DNA of 14,285 nucleotides. Source: Hydnum rufescens UP504 (taxonomy: Eukaryota > Basidiomycota > Agaricomycetes > Cantharellales > Hydnaceae). How positions within the stretch are numbered: the stretch's first letter is position 1; each line of letters begins with the position of its first letter. Below the pieces are notes generated by a model, which saw only the letters and a program-made list of their open reading frames with translations, was not told the DNA's origin and made no database searches. A program made the translations under genes and the position numbers. Shown piece after piece: positions 1 through 8,629 of the stretch. The stretch spans positions 177,111-191,395 of the forward strand of contig MU128962.1 of the NCBI GenBank assembly GCA_014904985.1. Direction: 5' to 3'.

Positions 1-127
1 GCCTCTGAATGAAAGGGCCATGCATTCCACCACTCCAGGTAAAAAGACCTTAAATGGTCTTCCAGGCAAAAGAACCATATGGTCCAGATTTTTAGTTGGT
101 GGGTTCGATTCAAAAACAGTGTTTCAT

Positions 128-186
128 CTGCCAGAATATCAATTATTTAGCATTTCAATTTTTTTTTTACGACGGTCAGAATTCAC
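128..186 (-). other. Spliceosomal intron, last intron of left KDZ copy
   Basis: On the minus strand the donor is GTGAATTC (ending at 186) and the acceptor is TTCTGGCAG (128-136), 59 nt in all, with an AT-rich interior and a possible TAAT branch region. The right copy has the same intron near 3707-3757, but there the acceptor reads GGCAT instead of GGCAG. Confidence 0.6.
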
Positions 187-605
187 CTACCAGGTACAAT
201 GGTTATTGCATGCCCAATAGCTGAGTGTTCTTGAAGGAGAGCCAGGCCAGCGAGCGCATTGGATGCTCATGATTTAGGACCTTTATTCTTCTTTGCCTCT
301 GTAACATCAGCATGCGCCCTGATTCCTTCCGAACCTGTCATTGGCACAACCATTTCTGGTGGCGGTATCTTCAGCATCACCATCCAGTCCAGCATCTTGC
401 CAGATCTCATCATCCACTCCAATCTCAAACAGTCTATCAACCTCCACTGCGTTTGGGCACCACTGCAGCAGCATGGATTTCTTGACTTGCTTTTCATATC
501 AGGAAAAGCTGGGACATTATGGCATTGTAGCGTTTGGCCAGGCCTTGATCCCTGCAAATCGCCGCCTTCAGCGCCTCTGCTGTTTGTGGCCCATGGGCCT
601 TTGAT

Positions 606-664
606 CTGAAAACAAGAGTTTAGGTGGGGAATGGAATCACCTACACCTCAGATACTTAACTCAC
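606..664 (-). other. Spliceosomal intron, middle intron of left KDZ copy
   Basis: On the minus strand the donor is GTGAGTTAAG, a very good match to the fungal consensus, and the acceptor is CTTGTTTTCAG; the length is 59 nt. It separates the ARALKH helical part from the ALKAAICRDQGLAKRYNA part. The right copy holds the same intron from 3207 (GTGAGATTAAG), with a blurred acceptor near 3267. Confidence 0.65.
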
Positions 665-1610
665 CTAAAGTTGATCAGAAGTAGGAACGTTCCAAATCTC
701 TCAGATTTCAAAGCGTCGGTCTTCCCGAATCCTGCTCGAAGTCGCGTGCTTCAATGCCCTTGCCCTGGTAACGAATCCCCAAAAATTTGTCTTTCCTGGC
801 TTCTCAAGGAGCCAGCTGAAGGTTGGTCGATCCTTCTGCTGCCAGATTTGCTGAAAGCCCGCCTCTTGACCGCCCCCCAGTCCTTGCGCCCCAATTGAAG
901 CTCCCGTGGTTTGCAATGAAATGTGAGGGTCAAATTTTGCATCCTCCACTCAGCCGTCATCATGGTCACTGAGCTTGGAGATCTCCTCAAACAGCTTCTT
1001 GCGACTTTGGCTCTTCATTGCATGAAGCCACAAGCATTGACACAATCTTGCTGACAAATGACCCTTTAGATTCTTGTGACTGCTGCAGAGTATCTAAGGA
1101 TCCAACTCAAGAGATCTACCAAAGAAAAACATGAACCTACAGGGCAGATGGCTTTGACTGGTCTTAACCTGGTCTGCCCAATGGGATTCCAAAGTGCCAC
1201 AGGCACCCCACACTCTGTCTAGTTGACCCTTGGCTCTTCCAATTCTAACTGCAGCACGAATTACAGTGGTTTCTAGCCAGGTTGGCCTGAGAGTTCCTTG
1301 TGACTGTCCCAATGGATAACCTGAGTGCTGAGAACATAACAGCTCTGATGGCTATATAAAGCACCAGTAAGTCTCCATCACATTTGTCATTTGTGCATAA
1401 AGACAACATGATACTCACTCCTGACACATGTAAAAGCAGGGGCAAGTTTCTTTCAATGCACCCAGCACCTTCACAACCCTCTCCATTCAGGAACCCAAAA
1501 CCTTTCCTTTCTGTGGGTGGTAGACACATGGCAGGCCCCTGATCCAAATGGCATGAAAAACTGAAGACACCCCACCTCAATCCGGCAGCCAGCAATGGCT
1601 TTATCTTCCA

Positions 1611-1671
1611 CTAGAACAAAGGCTTGTCAGGGACAACTCGCTACTACTGTCACTCTAAACATAACACATAC
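1611..1671 (-). other. Spliceosomal intron, first intron of left KDZ copy
   Basis: On the minus strand the donor is GTATGTGTTATG and the acceptor is TTTGTTCTAG, 61 nt. It joins the MSR end of the YDI-type block to WKIKPLLAA, as expected in this region of KDZ proteins. Introns of this size are typical of basidiomycetes. Confidence 0.68.
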
Positions 1672-2168
1672 CCTGCTCATTACTTCGATGCAAAACACAA
1701 GCAAATATACATAAAGGATCCCCATCTTCCACCAAGATGGCAGTTCTTTGAACAAAGATGGTTCAAAAGGCAATGCATAGTACTGTTTCCCCCAGCAGTG
1801 GTCAGTTTCCACCATTCGAAGGACCCTATCATGGCGCAGTTCAGGTTCATCAAGCCAGTGGAGCCAAAACTCCCTGGTGACCCTTATTCCCGATTTTTAA
1901 TTGCTGCTAGAGAAGACGGTCTCACACCATTACCACAGAATTGGGCAGAGGAAGGCCAGGTTCAACAATATCTTCCTTGTCAAGCTCCTCAAGCACTATG
2001 GGATCTCAACTGTCTGGCCAGGCTGTGCCCAATTGCATCGGGCCTTACTGATCACCTCAATCACTATATACCTATTCTGATAGCTCTTTGTCAAAGACTT
2101 GCCATCTTGGTGGAAGAATGGGGACTTTATGATATTGCCTTGTGTTATTGCATCGAAGTATGAGCAGG

Positions 2169-2233
2169 GTATGTGTTATGTTTAGGTGACCAGTAGTAGG
2201 GGAGTTGTCCCTGACGAAGCCCTTGTTTTCTAG
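2169..2233 (+). other. Spliceosomal intron, first intron of right KDZ copy
   Basis: The donor is GTATGTGTTATG and the acceptor is TTGTTTTCTAG, 65 nt. It is the mirror image of the intron at 1611-1671. The frame that opens after it (2235-2402) carries the DGEGCEK motif. Confidence 0.66.
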
Positions 2234-3206
2234 TTGCGAAGATAAAGCCATTGTTGGCTGCCGATTTGAGTGGTGGTGTCTCGTTTTTCATGATTTGGCC
2301 ATCAGCTGGCCTGCCCAATGTTGTCTTACCACCCACAGAAAAAGGAAAAGGTTTTGGGTCTCTGATGGAGAGGGTTGTGAAAAGGTGCTGGGGGTGCTTT
2401 GAAGAAACTTTGCCCCTGTTTTACATGTGTCAGGATGTGAGTAAATCATGTTTGTTCTTTATGCACAAAAGGACAAAAATGTGATTGGAAGACCTTACTG
2501 GTTGCTTTATATTAGCACCATCCAGAGGACTGTTTTTTCTCAGACTCAGGTCTATCCATTGGACACAGTTCAACAAGGAACTCTCAGCAACCTGGCTAAG
2601 AAACCACTGTATTTCGTGCTGCAGTTAGATTGAAAGGAGGGAGCCAAGGTCCAACTAACCAAGTGTGGGGTGCCCTGTGGCAACTTTGAATCCCATTGGG
2701 CAGACCGGTTTAAAGACCCAGTCAAAGCCATTGCCCTGTAGTTCATTTTTCTTTGGTAGATCTCTTGAGTGACCCTTAGATACCCTCTGCAGCAGTTCAC
2801 AAAGGAATCTAAACAGGGTTCATTTGTCAGCCAGATTAGTGTCAATGCTTGTGGCTCATGCCAATGAAGAGCAAGTTCGCAAGAAGCTGTGTGAGGAGAT
2901 CTCCCAAGCTCAGTGACCCATGGATTGACCTGAGTTGGGAGATGCAAAATTTGCCTCACATTTCAATTGCAAACACGGGAATCTTCAATGCCAGATGGGG
3001 GGCAGGATCAAGAGGCTTGTCAGCAATTGGGCACAGACAGGATCGGGACCCAACCTCCACTGCTCTTGAGAAGCCAGGAAAACAAAATTTTTGGGGCTTC
3101 GATTACATGCAAGGGCATTGAAGCACCGACTTTCAGCAAGGATTCGGGGAGAGACGCTTTGATTCTGAAGAGATTGGAACGTTCTCCTACTTCTGATCAA
3201 CTTTAG

Positions 3207-3267
3207 GTGAGATTAAGTATCTTTGAGGTGTATGGTTATTCCATTCCACTAAACTTCTTGTTTTGAT
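3207..3267 (+). other. Probable intron, middle intron of right KDZ copy (end approximate)
   Basis: The donor is GTGAGATTAAG at 3207. The left-copy acceptor TTGTTTTCAG corresponds to TTGTTTTGATTCATATAAG here, so the acceptor is either shifted downstream or damaged; the end given is approximate. Confidence 0.45.
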
Positions 3268-3706
3268 TCATATAAGCCCACTGGCACAAACAGGTGCAGG
3301 AGGCCCCTGAAGCGGCGATTGCCAGATCAAGGGCCTGGCCAAACGCTACAATGGCCTATGCTCCCAGCTTTCTGATATGAAAGCAAGGTTCAAGAAATCC
3401 ATGCTGCTGCAGTGGTGCCCAAACAAACCAGTGGAGGTGATATACTGTTTTGAGATTGGAGTGGATTTTTGGATGAGATCTGGCAAGATGCTGGGACTGG
3501 ATGGTGATGCTGAAGATTACCCCACCCAAAATGCGTTGTCAATGAGCAGGGTTTCAGGAAGGAAAATCAAGGGCCATTTCTGATTTTATACAGAGGCAAA
3601 GAAGAAATAAAAGGTCCTAAATTCATGAGATTCCCATGCGGCTCCTGGCCTGGCCTTCTCAAGGAATCACTCAGCTATTGGCATGCAATAACTATTGTAC
3701 TGGTAG

Positions 3707-3757
3707 GTGAATTCTTGACTGTCAATTGAAAATGCATAATAATTGAATTCTCTGGCA
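3707..3757 (+). other. Probable intron, last intron of right KDZ copy (end approximate)
   Basis: The donor GTGAATTC at 3707 matches the intron at 128-186. The acceptor expected at about 3757 reads CTGGCATGATGAAAC instead of CTGGCAG-ATGAAAC, so the AG is missing or displaced. This is another sign of decay or base-call error. Confidence 0.45.
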
Positions 3758-4117
3758 TGATGAAACACTGGTTGTTTGATACTCACCTCACCCAACTTAA
3801 AAAATCTGGCCATACTGGTTTCTTTTGCCTGGGAAGCATTAAGAGTCTTTACCTGGAGTGGTGGGAATGCCATGCCCCCTTTCATTCAGGGCAGGGGATT
3901 CAAGAGGGGGTTGGAGGATGATGATGAGGAATTTTGATGCAATTGGGGAATCAGGGGAGGATCTCAGAACTCTGGACAGCAGAGAAGCAGATTATGAAAG
4001 GATGGAGAAGAGGAGGAAGAGCTTGAGACATTGTAATTGAGAAACTGAGTCGGCCACGTATGAGGATGATGAGGAGGAGAGGCTGGGACTTTGATGATTG
4101 GGAATGGGATCTGATCT

Positions 4118-4279
4118 ATGCATTTGAATCTCTTGTACATGGCTATGTCTATTTCTTTCCTGAGCTATTACATTGCAGTATGTTCACAAATCATGGGATT
4201 CAATGAGTTAGCCAGAGCCCAACAGCAGGGGGCAGCTGCAATGATGGATGCATTAACCAAGTGCTGGGAAGACCCATAG
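4118..4279 (+). CDS. Small ORF (53 codons) ending inside the first minisatellite unit; possible last exon of the KDZ gene
   Basis: An uninterrupted frame opens at ATG 4118 and closes at TAG 4277-4279. The first part is hydrophobic (LNLLYMAMSISFLSYYIAV) and the second looks like soluble protein (MGFNELARAQQQGAAAMMD, then ALTKCWEDP). It lies 23 bases after the TGA of the right KDZ copy. An alternative is that 4132-4175 is an intron (GTACATGG to CATTGCAG) and the part from about 4176 on is the last transposase exon; the phase does not fit without an indel. The last codons, KCWEDP and stop, are written in the first recognisable copy of the minisatellite unit (AAGTGCTGGGAAGACCCATAG). I do not recognise the protein. 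Whether it is translated is open. Confidence 0.35.
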   Translation: MHLNLLYMAMSISFLSYYIAVCSQIMGFNELARAQQQGAAAMMDALTKCWEDP

Positions 4280-6926
4280 GAAGGTAACAAGGGATTTGGG
4301 GGATGGTGCTTGCAGGCTCAAGGGCCCCTGTCCTTGAGGAAAATCCTATAAGATCCCCTAGTGGGTGCTATAAAATCCATTAGCAGGTGGCTTGGGGGGA
4401 ATCCATAGGCATGTGTTATGCAGTCTCCAGCAGGTGTTTGAGGATCTCTTAGCAAGTGCTGGGGATTCCCCCCTAAGCAGCTGCTGGGAAGGGGCCACTA
4501 GTAAGTGCTAGAATCCCCTAGCAGGTACTGAAGGGAGTCCAGCAGAGTGTTGGGGGATCCATAGCAGGTGGTGGAGGGGATCCCAGAGTAGGTGCTGGGT
4601 ATTAATACAGTAACCAGTGGCTAGAGTATCCATAGCAGGTGCTTAAAAGTATGAATGAAGTACTGAGAAAGACTCCCTAGCAGGCTGGCTGGAAGGGCTC
4701 GGATAGCAAGCGTGCTGAGGAATTCCTAGCAGGTGTTGGGATCCTCCAGTAGGTACTAGGGGATCCCCCAGCCAAGCTTTGGAAGCACCAAAGCCAAGTG
4801 CTGTAGATTCCCCAGCAGGTTGCTGGGAGCACCAACCTCAGGATGGTGGAGGAGTGCATAGCAGGTGCTAAGGCTATGCAGCAAATGTTGGAAGACCGCC
4901 TAGCCAGATTGTGGAAGATCCATAGCAGGTGATGAGGATCTACTAGTAGGTGCTGGAAGGGATCCTAGCAGTGTTGGGGGTGTCCTAGCATGTACAGAGC
5001 ATTCCATAGTATGTTGCTACATATTCTAGCAGGTGTTGGTACACTCTAGCGGTGCTGGGTAGTCCATAGCAGGTACTGGGGAAACCCTAGCAGGTGGTAA
5101 GTGCAAGTACTGAAAAAACCTCCATAGCCAGTGCTGGGGCTATCTGTAGCAGGTGTTGATGGAATTCCTACAGGTACTGGGGTGATCCCTAGCAGTGCTG
5201 GGTGATCTCTAGCAGGTGCTGGGTGATCTCTAGCAGGTGCTGGGTTGATCTCTAGCAGGTTCTGGAGAGATCTCTAGCAGGTGCTGGTGTATCCCTAGCA
5301 GATGCTTTGTATCTCTAGCAGGTTGGCTGGCATACCCCCAGCAGATGCTGGGTGATCTCTAGCAGATGCTGGGTAATCCCTAGCAGATGCTTGGTAATCT
5401 AGCAGGTGCTGGGTAATTCTCTAGCAGTGTGCTGGGTAATTCTCTAGCAGGTGCTTGGGCATCTCTAGCCAAGTGCTGGTTGATCTCTAGCAGGTGCTGG
5501 GCATCTCCTTAGCAGAGTGCTGGGGCATCCCTAGCAGGTGCTGCGGGCGCATCCTAAGCAGGTGCTAGTTGATCTTCTAGGCAGGTTGCTGGTGAGCATC
5601 CTAGGCAGGTGCTGGGTGGATCCCTTAGCAGTGCTGGTGATCCTCTAGCAAGGTGCCGTGGTATGTAGCAGGCGTGCTGGAGAGATCCCTATTTAGGTGC
5701 TGCTGTTAACACTAGCAGGTGCTTGTGGATCCCTAGTAGGTTTTGCTGGTGGATCCCTAGCAGGTGCTGGTGGGATCCCTAGCAGGTGCTGGTGGATCCC
5801 TAGCAGGTGTTGGTAAATTGCTAGCCAGATGCTTGGAGATCAGCCTTAGTAGTGTGCTGGGGTACTCTAGCAGGTGCTGGTGGATTGCTAGGCAGGTGCT
5901 GGGTCAATCCCTAGCAGGTGGCTGGTGTTATCTCTAGCAGATTTGCTGGTGAATTGCTAGCATGTAGCTGGCATCCTAAGCAGTGCTGGGAGATCTCTAG
6001 CAGGTGCTGGTGATTGGCTAGCAGGTGCTGGTGATTGCTAGCAGTGTGCTGGTGGATGCTAGCAGGTGCTGGGCCTCCCTAGCAGGTGCGGGAGATCTCT
6101 AGCAGGTGCTGTGTGGATTGCATCAGGTTGCGGGAGATCCCTAGCAAGTGCTGTGTGAGATCTCTACAGGTGGCTGGGTAAATCCCTAGCAGGGCTGGGA
6201 GATCCCGAGCAGGTGCTGGGAGATCTCTAGCAGGTGCTGGGAGAATCTCTAGCATGTGCTGAGAGACTGTAGCAGGTGCTGAGAGGGACTGCTAGCCAGG
6301 TTGGCTGGATAGATCCCTAGCAGGTGCTGGGGTACTCTAGCAGGTGGCTGGTGGGATTTCTCTAGCAGTTGCTGGGGAGATCCTAGCAGTGCTTGGGAGA
6401 TCCTAGCAGGTGCTGGGTATCTCTAGCAGGCTGGGAGGATCTCTAGCAGGTGCTGGGAAGATCCTAGCAGGTGCTGGGAGATCCCTAGCAGGTGCTGGGG
6501 GTTATCTCTAGCAGGTGCTGGATGATCTCTAGCAGGTGCTGGTGGTTATCCTCTTAGCAAGTGCTGGTGGCATTCCCTAGGCAGGTTGCTTGTGCATCTC
6601 TAGCAAGGTCGCTGGGCATTCCTAGCAGGTGCTAGTGTATCTCTAGCAGGTGCTGGGTATCTCTAGCAGGTGCTGGTGCATTCTCTAGCAGTGCTGGGGT
6701 ATCTTCTGGCAGATGTGGGGCATTCTTAGCATTTGATGGAGATCCTAGAGGTGCTGTGTATCCTCTGCAGATGTCTGGGTAACCTAGCATGGGCTGGGGG
6801 ATCCATAGTGCAGGTGCTGGATATGAACTAAGGGACCTGTAGCAAGTGCTGGGGCATCCTAGCAAGTGCTGGTGCTTCCCCAGCAGGTGCTGGTGGCCTC
6901 AGTTTAGCAGGTGCTGGCCTGCTATC
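4254..6926. repeat. Minisatellite, about 21-bp unit, more than 100 degenerate copies
   Basis: The whole stretch is built from variants of CTAGCAGGTGCTGGGAGATC(C/T). Clean runs of 20-22 bp units occur at 5195-5290, 5755-5815 and 6395-6545. At 21 bp per unit, the 2.67 kb would hold roughly 120-130 copies. The first ~700 bp (4254-4950) is strongly diverged, with longer and irregular spacing; the middle and right parts are more uniform. Variation is mostly single-base gain or loss (GGTTGCTGG, GGTGGCTGG, CTAGCCAAGTGC). Each unit carries the dyad AGCA-GG-TGCT, extended by flanking CCC/GGG. There are no unique spacers between units, so this is not a CRISPR array. No long ORF crosses it as written. 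Confidence 0.95.
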
Positions 6927-7111
6927 AGGAAACCCTTCAAGGGTGTGTTTGAAAACCTTAAAAAAGGGCCTTCAAGGGTCAATGTAGTCTCCCTGTAGTG
7001 ACAGATGTCAATTCGTTGGCTTCCCGAGTCCCCCAAAGATGTGCTTGACAAGCATCTCGCCTGGCAGAGATTTGAACATGAGAAAACATATTGGTACGGG
7101 GCACCCTGATA
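6927..7111. other. Between the minisatellite and the 3' end of the low-complexity gene
   Basis: Ordinary sequence follows the last repeat unit. It contains a short duplicated motif, CTTCAAGGGT (6947-6956 and 6970-6979). A minus-strand frame reaching from about 7191 to 6979 overlaps the end of the 503-codon ORF in another phase. Its RVPRTNMFSHVQISARRDA segment could be the true C-terminus if one indel near 7115 is an error. Confidence 0.3.
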
Positions 7112-8623
7112 TTATGACGACTGGGCTTGCTCTTGCGAGCAGCAAGGCAATCCCATTGTCGCAGCTTGAGCACCACCGATGTCCGTTGCATCTTTGAGGG
7201 TCTGCGGTCGTAGCTTCTCAGGGATCGGACTGATATCGATGCAATACCAAGACTTCAATGCATGCACCATGTCATGGTTACCCATGAGCGGTGGGAACGA
7301 CGGGAGGGGGGCAGGGGGGGATCCAAGTGAGCGCGCGGCAGTAGGAAGTTTCCTGGAGGGGGCCTGTTGGGAATAGCTACTGGGTCCAGCAATGTTCATT
7401 GCAGCCCATCCCATAGGCTCTGCATGTTCCGCATATTTACTTGGCCCAGCCTTCCCATCTCTGCCAGCAGAATAAGAGTGGCTCCCAGCATCGTGGCACC
7501 ACACATAGCAGGTGTTCCCTTTCCCATCATCAGAAAAGTGTCTGCCCTGCAGAAAGCCCATTCCCAATGAACCCATGCCACGCACAGAATCTAACCAACT
7601 GCGCAGAGACTGCTCCCTTTCGTGTCCAGACCCCCAACCGAGCTCACAGACGGGCTCACATTCATGATGATGCCATAGATCACCACCTTCACGATGACGC
7701 CGTTCACCTTCACGTTCATGGGGACGCTGCTCATCTTCCCATTCATGACGACGACGTCCGACTTCCAATTCGCGACAATGGCGTTCATCTTCCCGTTCAC
7801 GATGATGGTGTTCGTTTTCCAATTCACAGCGGCGGCGTTCATTGTCCCGTTCACGGTTGTGGCGTTTGTCTTCATATGAACGTTCGCCCTCCCGGTCCTG
7901 CACCTTTTCGTGCCTGACCTGAGACCCGCGTTCATGTTCCCTGGGCCCTTGTTGTGACTTCTGGGGCCTTTGATCCCAAGATGAATGGGCCTCCCTGGGA
8001 CAGGTGGATTGAGGGTTGAGAGCCAGCCATTCCATTCCCCTCGAGACAGCCAGCACTTCATCATTGCGTTGTCTCTGCGATGGACCAACCGAGTTTCCCA
8101 CCGCTGGGGTTACAGTCGGTTGGTTAAAACAACGAACGGTGTCCAGTAAATCTCTCTCCTCGTCCGATCCGGGTCTCAAACTCACAAGATCATCATCATC
8201 ATCATCGTGATGGCAAGAGGGAGTTGGAGATACGGCGGGGAGCACGGTAGGAGCAGGAGGCACAGCGAGGGCAGGAGGCACAGCGAGGGCAGGAGGCACA
8301 GCAGGGGCAGGAGGCACAGCGGGGGCAGGCACAGTGGGAGCAGGAGGCACAGCGGGAGCAGGAGGCACAGGCACGGCGGGGGCAGGAGGCACGATGGGGG
8401 CAGGAGGCATGACGGGGGTAGGACACGCAGGCACAGCAGGGGCAGGCGAGGAAGGGGCGGGAGGTATGATGGGGGCAGGTGAAGAAACGACAGCATCAGA
8501 AGGCACGATGGAAACAGGGAGATCGGCGGGGGTAGGGGCAGGAGGCTCAGGAACTGACGATGGTGAGGATGATGGGGGGAAGAAAAGTTGTTGAGGTAAG
8601 TGAACCTGTTGGCCATATGCCAA
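7112..8623 (-). CDS. Unrecognised low-complexity protein: Pro/Ala repeats, Asp tract, charged 10-residue repeats (503 codons)
   Basis: I cannot assign a family. The open frame ends at TAA (7112-7114). Residues about 25-135 are a Pro/Ala/Val tract built from VPPAP-type pentapeptides (15-nt DNA repeats at about 8230-8470). An acidic tract HHDDDDDD follows at about 138-145, a mixed segment at about 146-225, then a highly charged region at about 228-325 with a ten-residue period (for example HREREDERHC, RELEVGRRRH) and few hydrophobic residues. The C-terminal third looks more ordinary (for example WYCIDISPIPEKLRPQTLKD). No signal peptide or membrane segment is visible. The first codon of the frame is TTG, so this is not the true start; coding similarity continues upstream past an in-frame TGA at 8630-8632. 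The arrangement could suit a gag-like or scaffold protein, but no zinc knuckle is present. Similar-looking frames on the opposite strand are shadows of the 15-nt repeats. Confidence 0.6.
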   Translation of the reverse strand: MAYGQQVHLPQQLFFPPSSSPSSVPEPPAPTPADLPVSIVPSDAVVSSPAPIIPPAPSSPAPAVPACPTPVMPPAPIVPPAPAVPVPPAPAVPPAPTVPAPAVPPAPAVPPALAVPPALAVPPAPTVLPAVSPTPSCHHDDDDDDLVSLRPGSDEERDLLDTVRCFNQPTVTPAVGNSVGPSQRQRNDEVLAVSRGMEWLALNPQSTCPREAHSSWDQRPQKSQQGPREHERGSQVRHEKVQDREGERSYEDKRHNRERDNERRRCELENEHHHREREDERHCRELEVGRRRHEWEDEQRPHEREGERRHREGGDLWHHHECEPVCELGWGSGHEREQSLRSWLDSVRGMGSLGMGFLQGRHFSDDGKGNTCYVWCHDAGSHSYSAGRDGKAGPSKYAEHAEPMGWAAMNIAGPSSYSQQAPSRKLPTAARSLGSPPAPLPSFPPLMGNHDMVHALKSWYCIDISPIPEKLRPQTLKDATDIGGAQAATMGLPCCSQEQAQSS

Positions 8624-8629
8624 GCCTCT

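Larger units (their letters stand above)
1..2000 (-). pseudogene. KDZ-superfamily transposase, middle to C-terminal part, left copy, many frameshifts
   Basis: Transposase of a KDZ cut-and-paste DNA transposon, which would act in the nucleus on its own element ends. Reading leftward with frame changes, the blocks appear in family order: LPNSVV (about 1931-1948), TGLMNL (1842-1859), RHDRVL (1819-1836), GKQYYAL (about 1770-1792), LFKELPSWWKMGILY (about 1709-1752), NGEGCEG (about 1468-1488), then the helical segment RVWGACGTLESHWADQVKT (about 1155-1215), ARALKHATSSRIRE (about 720-765), AKRYNA (about 525-545) and VDDEIWQDAGLDGDAED (about 375-415). The order and the DGEGCE-like and DDEIWQD motifs are those I associate with KDZ proteins. 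The N-terminal zinc-cluster region is absent or beyond the junction, and the C-terminal tail lies left of base 1. Three introns are recognisable. No single frame is long enough to be functional as written. The family call is strong; exact ends and functionality are uncertain. Confidence 0.77.
1..3894. repeat. Large imperfect inverted repeat (arms 1-1765 and 2085-3894)
   Basis: The reverse complement of 2085-3894 aligns end to end with 1-1765. Anchors are CTGAATGAAAGGG near 6-18 against its complement near 3878-3890, the shared TAGGTGAATTC intron donor (181-189 against 3704-3714), and CTTCCACCAAGATGGCA at 1727-1743 against its complement near 2098-2115. Homology stops at about 1765 and 2085, leaving a unique spacer of about 320 bp. 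Most arm differences are one-base gains or losses rather than substitutions. The left arm is cut by the window edge; the right arm runs into unique sequence at 3895. Both arms encode the same KDZ transposase segment in divergent orientation. It may be a real transposon palindrome or an assembly or read artefact. Confidence 0.9.
2085..4094 (+). pseudogene. KDZ-superfamily transposase, C-terminal half, right copy, truncated and frameshifted
   Basis: Second copy of the same transposase, divergent from the left copy. It begins abruptly at the palindrome junction inside the block read as AILVEEWGLYDIA here (LPSWWK in the next frame, about 2098-2140). After an intron, one frame (2235-2402) gives VFHDLAISWPAQC and then WVSDGEGCEK at 2358-2384, which is the best-preserved KDZ signature in the window. 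Next come the helical segment (about 2570-2720), LSDMKARFKKSMLLQWCPN (3368-3424) and, after the last intron, an acidic tail. Frames 3858-4040 and 4041-4094 carry GESGEDLRTLDSREADYE and YEDDEEERLGL followed by TGA. The whole 5' half of the gene is missing, and at least six frame changes are needed. The left copy cannot supply the missing part because it is inverted. The copy is dead unless the indels are sequencing errors and the N-terminus lies elsewhere. Confidence 0.77.

Noticed and set aside
259..609. Plus-strand frame of 116 codons
   Set aside because: It is the complement of the KDZ C-terminal segment (VDDEIWQDAGL region) and has no features of its own.
1624..2163. Open plus-strand frame of 179 codons across the palindrome centre
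   Set aside because: It lies antisense to recognisable KDZ blocks of the left copy (TGLMNL, RHDRVL, GKQYYAL) over most of its length, includes an intron complement at 1624-1671, and only its last ~20 codons overlap right-copy coding sequence.
5600..6560. GCTGGTGG sequences identical to the E. coli Chi site
   Set aside because: They are a by-product of the minisatellite unit variants; Chi acts with RecBCD in bacteria and has no meaning in a fungal genome.
4254..6926. CRISPR array
   Set aside because: Units are contiguous with no unique spacers, and the host is eukaryotic.
7441..7917. Plus-strand frame of 158 codons with HDD/HVHDD repeats
   Set aside because: Complement of the 30-nt charged decapeptide repeat of the minus-strand gene; no start context or extension beyond it.
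8182..8616. Long open frames on both strands (Arg/His/Ser/Gly-rich on plus; Leu/Pro/Cys-rich on minus)
   Set aside because: They are other-phase readings of the 15-nt Pro/Ala repeat in the minus-strand gene; low-complexity DNA keeps several frames open.
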